A DNA stretch of 64,000 bases from Prevotella sp. MGM1 (GTDB lineage: Bacteria; Bacteroidota; Bacteroidia; Bacteroidales; Bacteroidaceae), in assembly GCF_002933775.1 (NCBI RefSeq), contig NZ_BEWV01000136.1, positions 1 through 64,000 on the forward strand, written 5' to 3'. This document shows, piece by piece, positions 1 to 8,224 of the stretch. Each line of letters starts with the position of its first letter. Within the stretch, counting starts at the first letter, position 1. Below the pieces are notes generated by a model. That model worked only from the letters and a program-made list of their open reading frames with translations. It did no database searches and had not been told where the DNA came from. The position numbers and the translations under genes were made by a program.

Positions 1-383
1 GCCACATTATACTCTTGATACTCTCTCCCGCCCACCGGAAAAATCCGCTGACCCTGATTTTGTCTACTTTTTTTATGATATGACCTGTATTGTTATAGTC
101 TGATATTTATTTCCCGGTCTTTAATGAATTATATTTGCTTGCAGAAATCATTTTCAATGAGAGGAAATTCGATAAATTATATATAGGCATAAGCCGGTAC
201 TGTTGGATTTGGTGATTTGTCTTCAGGCTAGGATACGATGCTTCTGATTTATAAAAGGGGTACTCTTAATCTTGGTAGAAGTATTTTGGGGGTCTTGAAT
301 TAGGATTTTTTGTCCGATGAATAAGTATCTGTCTTGCTGTTAAGAAGAGTTCGTCTTGTGGATGGTAATGGGTTCTCGGGTAT
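1..383. other. Left-edge intergenic stretch, no gene seen
   Basis: No reading frame with coding character and no recognisable RNA gene is visible on either strand. The stretch is AT-rich and lies downstream of the small lipoprotein gene on the minus strand. The gene to its left is outside the window. Confidence 0.5.
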
Positions 384-419
384 AAAAAAAATCCGCCGAG
401 TATCATCTACTCAGCGGAT
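384..419 (-). terminator. Rho-independent terminator of the 57-aa lipoprotein gene
   Basis: A hairpin (ATCCGC, mismatch, GAGTA arms at 391-402 pairing with 407-419) is followed on the minus strand by a run of seven U residues (A-run at 384-390). It lies 35 nt past the lipoprotein stop codon. Confidence 0.85.
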
Positions 420-454
420 TCTCTGTTCTTTCTTAGTTAGTTTGTAGCTAACAA

Positions 455-628
455 TTAAGCAACTGTATCAGCGGCAACTGTATCAGCGGCAACTGTATCA
501 ACAGCAGCGCTATCAACGTCAACAACAACAGTATCAGAATCTACGGGAGCAGCCTGATTTGTTTTGTTACCACAAGATGCGAAAGAGATAGCTGCAACAG
601 CTACAAACATAAATACTAATTTTTTCAT
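455..628 (-). CDS. Small lipoprotein with Ala-Asp-Thr-Val repeat tail (57 aa)
   Basis: A complete 57-residue frame reads MKKLVFMFVAVAAISFASCG followed by an acidic tail. The first 18 residues form an SPII signal peptide and Cys19 is the lipobox cysteine (SFASC). The tail ends in near-identical VDTVA/ADTVA/ADTVA units, encoded by a DNA direct repeat (gcaactgtatcagcg, three times at 459-503). A TACCTTTG -7 box lies 54 nt upstream and a strong terminator downstream, so it is a monocistronic, probably well-expressed gene. No enzymatic domain is present and the function is unknown. It resembles the many tiny acidic surface or periplasmic lipoproteins of Prevotella and Bacteroides. Confidence 0.85.
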   Translation of the reverse strand: MKKLVFMFVAVAAISFASCGNKTNQAAPVDSDTVVVDVDSAAVDTVAADTVAADTVA

Positions 629-681
629 TTTCTTTGCTTTTTTAATTTCTGTAAAACAATCATTTGTTTATTAAAACGTTG

Positions 682-689
682 CAAAGGTA
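682..689 (-). promoter_or_regulatory. Promoter -7 box of the 57-aa lipoprotein
   Basis: The minus strand reads TACCTTTG, matching the Bacteroidetes TAnnTTTG -7 element, with about 48 nt of leader before the start codon. Confidence 0.65.
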
Positions 690-857
690 TACATTTTTTT
701 GATACGTTGTTTGTTTTTTTATGACTTTTTTATGCCTGTAGTTGTAACTTTTTAGTAATACGCTGAAAATCAGTGTATTGTGAAGTGTTAAAAAAGATGT
801 ATTTGTGATTGTTTGTGATAAATAGTATCATTTATATGTTGATTGGTAAAAAATGCG

Positions 858-865
858 TATCTTTG
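858..865 (+). promoter_or_regulatory. Promoter -7 box of mtaB
   Basis: TATCTTTG matches the Bacteroidetes -7 consensus exactly, 53 nt upstream of the mtaB ATG. Confidence 0.7.
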
Positions 866-918
866 TCTTGGTTAAATGACCCATCGACAGGATTTAAGAT
901 ATACATTATTTTATATAT

Positions 919-2283
919 ATGATAGATACATCAGCTTTTCAAGGCAAAAAAGCGGCTTATTTCACTTTGGGGTGCAAGTTGAATTTCTCCGAGACATCCA
1001 CATTTGGTAAGATGTTGCAGGATATGGGAGTATGCACGGTGAAGAAGGGGGAACAAGCTGATTTATGTCTTATAAACACATGTTCGGTCACAGAGGTGGC
1101 AGACCATAAATGCAGGCAGGCCATTCACCGGCTTGTGAGAAACAATCCGGGCGCGTTTGTCGTTGTGACCGGATGCTATGCACAGTTGGAGGCGGAGACG
1201 GTCAGCAAGATAGATGGCGTGGATCTTGTGCTTGGCTCAAATGAGAAAGCCAATCTTATACAGTTTCTATCTGAAGCGTGGAGTGGTAGGTTGGCTATGA
1301 GTGATACTGGGTGTGAGAGTCTTCACCGTTTTCATAGAGTTAAGACAAAAGAGATAAAGAGTTTTGCCCCAAGTTGTTCGCGTGGCAATCGCACACGATA
1401 TTTCCTGAAAGTGCAGGACGGATGTGATTATTTCTGCACTTACTGCACCATTCCGTATGCCCGAGGGTTCAGTCGTAATCCCTCGGTGGCCTCTCTTGTG
1501 GCACAAGCGGAGGAAGCTGCCCGTGACGGGGGGCGGGAGATTGTGCTTACGGGTGTGAACATTGGAGATTTCGGCAAGACGACAGGCGAGAGTTTCACAG
1601 ATCTTGTCATGGCGTTGGATAAAGTTGATGGAATAAAACGTTTCAGGATAAGCAGCCTTGAACCGGATTTGCTTTCAGACGAACTTATCGGCTATTGTGC
1701 GTCGAGCAGGGCTTTTATGCCTCATTTTCATATTCCGTTGCAGAGTGGCAGTGACACGGTGCTGAAACTCATGCACCGTCATTATGACACCTCATTGTTT
1801 GCGGATAAGATAGTTAAGATAAAGCAGGCCATGCCGGACGCATTCATTGGGGTAGACGTGATGGTGGGATGCAGAGGGGAGACTCCTGAGTGTTTTGAGG
1901 AAACTTACTGTTTTCTGAAATCACTTGATGTGACACAGTTGCATGTGTTTCCATACTCCGAGCGTCCTGGGACATCGGCTTTGAGCATCCCGTATATAGT
2001 GGACGACAAAACCAAGAAGCTGCGTAGCAAGCGTTTGCTCGAACTGTCGGAAGAGAAAACCCGTTCGTTTTATTCGCGTTATATAGGCCGTGAGGTCGAA
2101 GTTTTGTTTGAGAAAGCTCCTCGTGGAAAAGCCATGCATGGGTTTACTGATAATTATGTGCGTGTCGAGCTTTCTCCAGCCGATGCCAGGCCGGAATATG
2201 ACAATATGCTGATGAGAGTGAGACTTGGTGATTTTAATCATGATAAAACGGCCTTAAAGGTTGATGGGATATGGACAAAATAG
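919..2283 (+). CDS. mtaB: tRNA (N6-threonylcarbamoyladenosine(37)-C2)-methylthiotransferase MtaB
   Basis: This radical-SAM enzyme adds a methylthio group to t6A37 of ANN-decoding tRNAs, giving ms2t6A. The N-terminal UPF0004 domain (about 12-105) carries the three auxiliary-cluster cysteines Cys19, Cys55 and Cys86. The radical-SAM motif CxxxCxxC is Cys169, Cys173, Cys176 (DGCDYFCTYCTIPYARG). A TRAM-like C-terminal region follows from about residue 385. The length of 454 aa is normal, and the motif context fits MtaB better than MiaB or RimO. The 3' end overlaps the next gene by 13 nt, which suggests translational coupling to the glycosyltransferase although the functions look unrelated. Confidence 0.92.
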   Translation: MIDTSAFQGKKAAYFTLGCKLNFSETSTFGKMLQDMGVCTVKKGEQADLCLINTCSVTEVADHKCRQAIHRLVRNNPGAFVVVTGCYAQLEAETVSKIDGVDLVLGSNEKANLIQFLSEAWSGRLAMSDTGCESLHRFHRVKTKEIKSFAPSCSRGNRTRYFLKVQDGCDYFCTYCTIPYARGFSRNPSVASLVAQAEEAARDGGREIVLTGVNIGDFGKTTGESFTDLVMALDKVDGIKRFRISSLEPDLLSDELIGYCASSRAFMPHFHIPLQSGSDTVLKLMHRHYDTSLFADKIVKIKQAMPDAFIGVDVMVGCRGETPECFEETYCFLKSLDVTQLHVFPYSERPGTSALSIPYIVDDKTKKLRSKRLLELSEEKTRSFYSRYIGREVEVLFEKAPRGKAMHGFTDNYVRVELSPADARPEYDNMLMRVRLGDFNHDKTALKVDGIWTK

Positions 2284-3302
2284 CTATAGTGATACTCAAC
2301 TGGAATGGGGCTGATATGCTGAGGAAATATCTTCCTTCCGTGTTGGCAAATTCGGGAGATGGGGTGTCGGTATACGTGGCCGACAACAAGTCTTCCGATG
2401 ACTCGTTGACTCTTTTACGCAATGAGTTTTCCGAATGCAGGATAATAGAACTTGAAAAAAACTGGGGCTTTGCCGAGGGATATAACAAGGCTTTGGCCGG
2501 GATAGATGCAGAGTACTATCTGTTGCTCAACTCAGATATTGAAGTGACGGAAAACTGGCTTCGTCCTCTTGTCACTTTCATGGATTCTCATCCTGATGTT
2601 GCGGCATGCCAGCCCAAGTTACTGTCCATATGCGACAGGGGAGCTTTTGAATATGCCGGCGCGAGCGGCGGATTTATAGATAAGTATGGCTATCCTTTCT
2701 GTCGCGGACGCATATTTGACACCGTGGAGCGTGATGAAGGGCAGTATGACGGCAATATTGAGATTTTTTGGGCCACGGGAGCGGCGTTGATGGTGAGGGC
2801 CGACGATTATAATACTGTTGGCGGTCTTGACGGCCGGTTCTTTGCCCATAACGAGGAGATAGACCTGTGTTGGCGTCTTCGTATGCTCGGAAAGGGGATA
2901 TATTGCATTCCGGAAAGCAAGGTATATCATGTGGGTGGAGGAACGCTTCCAAAGAGTAATCCGATGAAGACATACCTTAATTTCAGGAATAACCTTACCA
3001 TGTTGTATAAATGTCTGCCGGAAGCAGAGATCAGACGTGTGATGCGTATTCGTATGTTACTCGACTATCTGGCGGCGTTCGAGATGTTGCTGCTGAAGCG
3101 CAGTCCCAAGGATTTTATGGCCGTGCTGCGTGCCCGCAGGGAGTTTGGCAGGTGGAAAAAGGATTTCAAGGCCGAAAGGGAACACATAATGGAAGCATGT
3201 ATGGTGAAAAAAATACCAGGCAGGTTTGATTTCTCTATTCTTTGGCAGTATTATGTTAAAGGATATAAGCGTTTTTCCGATTTGCCCATGGCTGATGGAT
3301 AG
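2271..3302 (+). CDS. Family 2 glycosyltransferase (rhamnosyltransferase-like)
   Basis: This is a GT-A-fold transferase that moves a sugar from a nucleotide donor to a surface-polysaccharide or lipid-linked acceptor. It begins IAIVILNWNGADML and has the VADNKSSD nucleotide-binding segment (residues 36-43), the metal-binding-type NSD motif at 87-89, and the FFAHNEEIDLCWR acceptor-side motif near residues 190-202, all typical of the WbbL/rhamnosyltransferase branch of GT2. The last 100 residues are basic and amphipathic and may sit on the inner membrane. The ATG lies inside mtaB (ATGGACAAAATAG), so it is probably coupled to it. Donor and acceptor cannot be read from the sequence. Confidence 0.85.
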   Translation: MDKIAIVILNWNGADMLRKYLPSVLANSGDGVSVYVADNKSSDDSLTLLRNEFSECRIIELEKNWGFAEGYNKALAGIDAEYYLLLNSDIEVTENWLRPLVTFMDSHPDVAACQPKLLSICDRGAFEYAGASGGFIDKYGYPFCRGRIFDTVERDEGQYDGNIEIFWATGAALMVRADDYNTVGGLDGRFFAHNEEIDLCWRLRMLGKGIYCIPESKVYHVGGGTLPKSNPMKTYLNFRNNLTMLYKCLPEAEIRRVMRIRMLLDYLAAFEMLLLKRSPKDFMAVLRARREFGRWKKDFKAEREHIMEACMVKKIPGRFDFSILWQYYVKGYKRFSDLPMADG

Positions 3303-3635
3303 TGGGAAACTGCCGATGGTTTATGATAATGGAATTACGGATTTAACACCTTGTTTTAGTGAAATATAATTGTCCGGTTCCTACATGCCACTATATTTAG
3401 TGTGGTGTTCCCGCCTATGTATGAGTTTGATATTCAACAGGATTAATTCAATAGGCCAAATCATTATGATTTGACCTATTGAATTAATTGTCCGGTACTT
3501 GTGTATTAAAACGTTCAAGATACGTTTATTTGTGTCCGTGTGGATTTTATTCCAGAATTATCGAGGCTTGAAGTACCTTATAATAATGGTATTTCTCGAA
3601 TTCATATTTCGGGATAAATCTCTTTTCTTTCCTTG
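3303..3635. other. Convergent intergenic region with hairpin and direct repeats
   Basis: This 333-nt gap separates the convergent glycosyltransferase and DUF4861 genes. It holds a strong inverted repeat (3442-3488) and a pair of 11-nt direct repeats AATTGTCCGGT at 3368-3378 and 3486-3496. Frames on either strand look non-coding. Confidence 0.6.
3442..3488. repeat. Inverted repeat, 14 + 6 bp arms (possible bidirectional terminator)
   Basis: ATTAATTCAATAGG (3442-3455) pairs perfectly with CCTATTGAATTAAT (3475-3488). After one mismatch, CAAATC pairs with GATTTG around a short loop. No U-run follows on either strand, so terminator function is uncertain. The position between convergent genes suggests transcription ends here from both sides. 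Confidence 0.6.
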
Positions 3636-4859
3636 TCATTTGATTTCTATGGGAGTTTCAAGTTCTTTCTTCCACGCTTTCAGATGCTCGAACCATGCGT
3701 CGGCACTGTGGAAACCGAAAGTCTCGTTGGCAGAGCCGAAGGTTATGTTGTAGTGCAACTCGTCTGTTGCGTTTCCGATGACGTATGGGTAGTTGTCCTT
3801 GTTTGCGGGCAGTTCGCTTATCACGTTTGCCGCAGGAATGCAGATGCCGAGACCCACGGTCTCGCGCTTGTGGCCGGCCGAGTCTTTCTCGGATACGGGC
3901 CAGTCTGTTCCCCAGCAACCGCGCAGACCTTTGTTGTCGCTCATCTCAACCGAGTTTTTAACGTTTATGATACCGGTGGCAAATTGGTATTCCGGCACCG
4001 GTTTGTTGAACTTCACGTCCACGAAACAGTCGCGTCTTCCGGCGTAGAGCGTATATCTCATTGTCATGTCTATTTTGTCTTTGCCCGGGTTCATAGTATT
4101 CCATCCTTTGTCTATGACTTCTACAATGGTGCGCAACGGTCCGCGTGCCACTAGGCGCAATGTTCTGTGGTCTACGTCTTTGAGCATTTGGGGCGCGTTG
4201 CCGTTCCATCCGCGCAGCGTTCCCAGTCCGAGTGTCTCGCCGACCCACAGGATGTCATCTCCGAAACCGGCCGCTTTCTGAGCCTTGTCGGGGTAGAACT
4301 GTGTCTCTTTCAGTTCCAGTCCTTTCTTGTATTTGCCATATATGTCTACTGTCTGGCGGTGATCGAAGTATATCCTGTACGCCACCATTTCATTTTCGAA
4401 TGCCGGGCCGTGGTGATGAAGCATCCAATATGGGTTCGTGCCGTTGTCTACGGTCAGGCTGCTAATGTAAAGGTTCTGCTTGTTGGAACTTTTCACCTTT
4501 TTGTTTGACATCAGCATCTCGGCGTATACCTGCGGCTTGTACTCGCGGGGCTTGCCGTCCGGCATCAGTCGCACGCTGAACTTAAGCTCGCTTTTCTTGC
4601 TTATGTCTGTTATGAAGCACAACTCGTCAAATATTCCGTCGCCGTTCAGATCATCGAGTTGAGACGGTATCTCAGTGCCGTCGCTCTGTACCAAGGCTGA
4701 TTTAACGTCCATGCCGTATTTTTTGAGGTCCAAGACCACCGGAACGGCCTTACGGTCTGTCTTTGATTTGTTGATTACATTCACGTCGAATGTTTTTTGT
4801 GCCATTGTCGCCGATGCCATGACGGTCAGCAATGCAGTCACAAGAAAAGTTCTTTTCAT
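3636..4859 (-). CDS. Secreted DUF4861-family protein
   Basis: A signal peptide (residues 1-20, ending ATMA-Q) precedes an all-beta protein of the DUF4861 family, found in Bacteroidetes near carbohydrate-degradation genes. Recognisable stretches are the N-terminal VNVINKSKTDRKAVPVVLDL, DDLNGDGIFDELCFITDI with an Asp/Asn-rich possible Ca2+-binding loop, WMLHHHGPAFENEMVAYRIY (about residues 145-165) and the C-terminal FGFHSADAWFEHLKAW. It is expected in the periplasm or outer-membrane space. The family has no firmly established activity, and a role in handling pectin or other plant polysaccharide fragments is inference only. No SusCD pair or glycosidase is adjacent. Confidence 0.8.
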   Translation of the reverse strand: MKRTFLVTALLTVMASATMAQKTFDVNVINKSKTDRKAVPVVLDLKKYGMDVKSALVQSDGTEIPSQLDDLNGDGIFDELCFITDISKKSELKFSVRLMPDGKPREYKPQVYAEMLMSNKKVKSSNKQNLYISSLTVDNGTNPYWMLHHHGPAFENEMVAYRIYFDHRQTVDIYGKYKKGLELKETQFYPDKAQKAAGFGDDILWVGETLGLGTLRGWNGNAPQMLKDVDHRTLRLVARGPLRTIVEVIDKGWNTMNPGKDKIDMTMRYTLYAGRRDCFVDVKFNKPVPEYQFATGIINVKNSVEMSDNKGLRGCWGTDWPVSEKDSAGHKRETVGLGICIPAANVISELPANKDNYPYVIGNATDELHYNITFGSANETFGFHSADAWFEHLKAWKKELETPIEIK

Positions 4860-4900
4860 AATTATATAAAATGCTTTAATAGTTAGTATTAATCAGAATA

Positions 4901-4908
4901 CAAAGTTA
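4901..4908 (-). promoter_or_regulatory. Promoter -7 box of the DUF4861 gene
   Basis: TAACTTTG on the minus strand, 42 nt upstream of the start codon. Confidence 0.65.
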
Positions 4909-5568
4909 AGGAAAATAGCTTGAAAAGCCTGTTCGTTTTTGCGGAAATAAACAATGGAATAGGTTTCGTATGTTCTTTTTTCACTTTTTTTAGCTTACTT
5001 CTTTGTTAATGATTTTTTTATTCGTATATCTACCCGCATAATAAAAAACTTGTTTCCTTATGATATAATACGGACAGAGCAATATCATAGCAGATTATAA
5101 ATGCCGGTTTTCATCAATTCTCGTTCCCCGATGTATGTAAATCATATATGAGGAACAGGAAAACAACCGTTCAACTCAGCATTAATATCTTATCATTTGC
5201 CTACAATTAGTTTTATTTATAGTCTTAGAGTTGAAGACAAGTAATATTTTAAACTTAATATAGTATTTTACTGGTTTGGGTGTTTTGTGTCAGAATAGTG
5301 GATTGTTAGTGACTTTTGTATTATCTAATGTTTCTTAAAGTTTTTTATTTTATTTATGTTGTAAGACTGAGATTCGCAAATGGGAAAACGTATATATCCA
5401 TAATGATATTATGGTAGATCCTGCAATCTGAACTGTATGTAACAATCATAGTCTTGACATGCCACGTATTGGCATGTACTACTATTTTTCGGTTTCATAA
5501 ATTTTAATCGGGTGCCGATGTCTTTTAAAAAAGCGGCGGATTGTGCCGTATTTAATATTTTTTTACTA

Positions 5569-5576
5569 TATTTGCG
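5569..5576 (+). promoter_or_regulatory. Promoter -7 box of the GldB-like gene
   Basis: TATATTTG lies about 41 nt upstream of the proposed GTG start. It fits the TAnnTTTG element. Confidence 0.55.
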
Positions 5577-5617
5577 GTAGCTTTACGATTTAGCCAGGAA
5601 TAGAAATCAAATATCAG

Positions 5618-6421
5618 GTGCATAGGATATATTATATATTGCTTATCGTTTTATTCACTTGTGTAGGTTGCGAGTGGAAGATGAAATGGGGAGACAGTGA
5701 TACGGATTTGCTGTTGCGGGTGGAGCGATATGACAAAGTGGAGACAAAATATCTCACTACAGGGGATTTTTCCGCATTGCAGCAGATGAATACCGGATAT
5801 CCAATGCAGACATGTACTTTGATTGAGGATGTGTTGAGGATTGGTTATGTGAATGAGCCGCAGATAAACGCCAGATTTTTGAATTACTATCAGGACAGCA
5901 CGCTCCAAGGTGTTTTGGGTGAGGTTGGGGAGCAATATGCCGATATGACTGATATAGACAAAGATTTGTCAGATGCTTTCGGACGTTTGAAAAGCATACT
6001 TCCAGACATGAAGATACCTTTAATCTACACCCAGATAGGTGCTTTTGACCAAAGTATTGTGGTAAACAATGGGATGATAGGCATATGTCTGGATAAGTAC
6101 TTGGGTACCAAGTATCCTGTTTATTATAAGTATTATCCGGAGTCGCAACGCAAGCATATGGTGCGCTCGATGATTGTTCCTGATTGCGTTATGTTCTATG
6201 TTCTCAGTCTTTTTCCCGTTTCTCCAGAGGAAGATACATCCCATGCTCTTCATGATATGCACATAGGGAAAATACAGTGGGTGACGAACAAGATTGTCAG
6301 GCGGAATGTATTTGGAGGCAAATGTGTGTCAAAGGTGGAGAAATACATGCACAAGAACAGGCAGGTGACTCTGGAACAGTTGCTCAGACATGACAATTGT
6401 GCGTATATCTCGACCTATTGA
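5618..6421 (+). CDS. GldB-like lipoprotein
   Basis: A GTG start (HRIYYILLIVLFTCVGC) opens an SPII signal peptide with lipobox cysteine Cys18. The mature 250 residues resemble GldB, the lipoprotein of the Bacteroidetes gliding/type IX secretion field. The stretch IYTQIGAFDQSIVVNNGMIGICLDKY (about residues 130-155, written here only as a landmark) and the C-terminal region are the most family-like. GldB homologues are widespread in non-gliding Bacteroidales, so the role here is unknown, probably in the cell envelope. The stop codon overlaps the convergent radical-SAM gene by 7 nt. An upstream ATG is not available in frame, which supports the GTG. Confidence 0.7.
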   Translation: MHRIYYILLIVLFTCVGCEWKMKWGDSDTDLLLRVERYDKVETKYLTTGDFSALQQMNTGYPMQTCTLIEDVLRIGYVNEPQINARFLNYYQDSTLQGVLGEVGEQYADMTDIDKDLSDAFGRLKSILPDMKIPLIYTQIGAFDQSIVVNNGMIGICLDKYLGTKYPVYYKYYPESQRKHMVRSMIVPDCVMFYVLSLFPVSPEEDTSHALHDMHIGKIQWVTNKIVRRNVFGGKCVSKVEKYMHKNRQVTLEQLLRHDNCAYISTY

Positions 6422-7338
6422 CCGTAATGTTTTTGCCCCTGAAATATGTTATTCCTTTTCAGATGATTGTTCAGAAGGTTGGTAAACTCGTGGTTTTTCA
6501 ATCCCCACTGCGGGGCGACGAGCAGTTCTTTGGGCGATTGCGACACAAATCTTTCCAGTATCAGGTCGCTTCTCAGCATACTGATATACTCCGATATAAG
6601 TGTTACGTATTCCCCGGCAGTGTAAAGATGAAACGGTTTTTTATCGTAAATATCGGCCAGTCTTGTTCCTTTTATTATCTGCATCTGATGAATTTTAAGA
6701 ATGTCGAGACGCAGGTCCGATATTAAAGGTGCTTGTCTGAGACTTTCGGCGCGGTCTTCTCCAGGCAGTCCTATGATGATATGTCCGCCGGTTGTTATCC
6801 CTCTTTCTGCCGTTCTCTCTATCGTTTCCTTTGCGCATTCAAACGTGTGGCCTCTGTTTATCTGCTTCAGGGTGTCGTTGTTGGCCGACTCTATGCCGTA
6901 TTCCACGATGAGAAATGTCTGCCGGCTGAGCTGTTCCAGGTAGTCGAGCAGTTCTGTGGGCATGCAGTCGGGGCGCGTGCCGATTACTATTCCCACCACA
7001 TCTTCCGTGCCCAGCGCCTCTTCATACAGCTCTTTCAGCTTGTCCACAGGGGCATAAGTATTCGTATATGCCTGGAAATAAGCCAGATATTTCATGTCGG
7101 GATATTTCCTTCCGAAAAACTTCTTTCCCTCTTCGAGTTGCAGCTTTATCGAGTCTTTCTTGTCGCAATACGACGGGTTGAAGGTCCGGTTGTCGCAGAA
7201 TATGCACCCGTCATGGCCTGTAAGCCCGTCTCTGTTGGGGCAGGAGAATCCGGCGTCGATGGATATTTTCTGTACTTTGAACGGGAATTTTGAGCGTATC
7301 CATGTCCCGAAGTCATTGTAGTGTGTGTCTGTTGTCAT
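6415..7338 (-). CDS. TIGR01212-family radical SAM protein (YhcC-like)
   Basis: This is a radical-SAM protein of the YhcC family, whose substrate is not established. The atypical cluster motif is Cys33, Cys45, Cys48 (FSCPN, then GCIFCDN), as expected for this family. The ETRPDC-like and GLPGE regions (GTRPDCMPTE, HIIIGLPGEDR) follow in the TIM barrel. The ATG at 7338 is chosen over a longer TTG start at 7398: the -7 box at 7415-7422 would leave almost no leader for the TTG, and homologues begin near the ATG. Length is 307 aa, normal for the family. It converges on the GldB-like gene with 7 nt overlap. Confidence 0.88.
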   Translation of the reverse strand: MTTDTHYNDFGTWIRSKFPFKVQKISIDAGFSCPNRDGLTGHDGCIFCDNRTFNPSYCDKKDSIKLQLEEGKKFFGRKYPDMKYLAYFQAYTNTYAPVDKLKELYEEALGTEDVVGIVIGTRPDCMPTELLDYLEQLSRQTFLIVEYGIESANNDTLKQINRGHTFECAKETIERTAERGITTGGHIIIGLPGEDRAESLRQAPLISDLRLDILKIHQMQIIKGTRLADIYDKKPFHLYTAGEYVTLISEYISMLRSDLILERFVSQSPKELLVAPQWGLKNHEFTNLLNNHLKRNNIFQGQKHYGQ

Positions 7339-7375
7339 TGTCGCTTTGAAAAGAACAAAGTTACCGGTTTTTTCC

Positions 7376-8004
7376 TTAAAACTTGCATTCCGCTTCAAAA
7401 TTTCGTATCTTTGCCAAAGATATTAAACTATATATAATATTTACGGTGTCTTTCAACAGACTGTCGTATTTATATGCCTTGAGATGTGCTTGCAGGGCTT
7501 CTTTGTAAAGATATTGCTTGCTGAAAATATATCCTTCTGTACGTTTATATTGCTTAAAAGCCGGTAGTTTCTGTTTTTGTTTAATTTATCTTCCGCCTTT
7601 TGATAGAAATCGATGGCGCGTGGAGCGTCGTTCAAATCACGGTATATGCTTCCGGCATAGTAGTATGCTTCGGGGAGAAAGCGTGTGTCGCCGGCGTTCT
7701 CGTAGTAGTCTACGAGTTTCATTATTGTGCTGTCCGACTTATGAGTTATGTATGTCTTGTCGGCAGCTTTGACGCGCAGCAACTCGTATAACATCCGTTC
7801 ATGCTCCGGAGCTGCCGGCATTTCGGCTCTCATCGAGTCGAGCATGGATACCGCTTTTTCGGGATTTTCGGCCATGATGCTGTCTGCCGTGAGCAAATCC
7901 CGGCAATATTCGTAGTTGGTGCATGCATGCAATAACGACATGGCAGCAACAGCCGACACAGTATATAGTATGTGTATGATATGTTTGTAAAGCTGCGTTT
8001 TCAT
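7376..8004 (-). pseudogene. Frameshifted TPR lipoprotein (N-terminal fragment)
   Basis: The first frame (8004-7453) encodes a signal peptide with lipobox (SLLHAC) and TPR-like helices (KAVSMLDSM..., YYYAGSIYRDLNDAPRAIDFYQKA), typical of the Bacteroidales TPR sensor proteins that normally run to 500-600 aa with a TM segment. After RLLSNI the reading loses TPR character. A different frame immediately resumes it (TEGYIFSKQYLYKEALQAHL, then KAYKYDSLLKDTVNII) until the promoter of the radical-SAM gene. One lost TA dinucleotide near 7545-7551 would explain the shift. The gene also lacks its C-terminal half. It is called a pseudogene, though a truncated lipoprotein of 183 aa could still be made. Confidence 0.75.
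7415..7422 (-). promoter_or_regulatory. Promoter -7 box of the TIGR01212 radical SAM gene
   Basis: TATCTTTG on the minus strand places the transcription start near 7409, inside the decayed tail of the TPR pseudogene. This supports the ATG at 7338 as the start. Confidence 0.6.
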
Positions 8005-8049
8005 TTCGTCAGACCATTAATAGCCGTTCATCAGTATGCAAAGATCATA

Positions 8050-8121
8050 AAAAAACGGACAACGGCAACTTCTTGTTGTTGTCATGCAACATGGGCTTAG
8101 AGTTTTCTTGTTCCGTTTTTT
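8050..8121. repeat. Inverted repeat with A/T-run ends
   Basis: AAAAAACGGA near 8050-8059 pairs with TCCGTTTTTT near 8112-8121, enclosing inner CAAC/GTTG repeats. It lies upstream of the TPR pseudogene and downstream of fcl, and has U-runs on both strands. It may act as a second, bidirectional terminator. Confidence 0.4.
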
Positions 8122-8138
8122 TATTATTTTTCGTTAAT

Positions 8139-8192
8139 AAAAAAGTCCTGTCACAGTGGTCTTGGTTGATATAACCTTTGCGACAGGACTTT
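8139..8192 (-). terminator. Terminator of the glnS-fcl operon
   Basis: AAAGTCCTGTC (8142-8152) pairs with GACAGGACTTT (8182-8192). On the minus strand the stem is followed by a U-run (A residues 8139-8144). It lies 33 nt after the fcl stop codon. Confidence 0.75.
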
Positions 8193-8224
8193 CGTCTTAT
8201 GCGTAAATAAATCTTTTGCCGGTG

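Larger units (their letters stand above)
4860..5617. other. AT-rich intergenic region between divergent genes
   Basis: These 758 nt separate the DUF4861 gene (minus) and the GldB-like gene (plus). Visible elements are a minus-strand -7 box (4901-4908), a plus-strand -7 box (5569-5576) and a perfect 8-bp-arm palindrome ACATGCCA-CGTAT-TGGCATGT at 5457-5477 that could be an operator. No coding frame is supported. Confidence 0.6.

Noticed and set aside
3633..4154. 173-codon plus-strand frame
   Set aside because: Antisense shadow of the DUF4861 gene.
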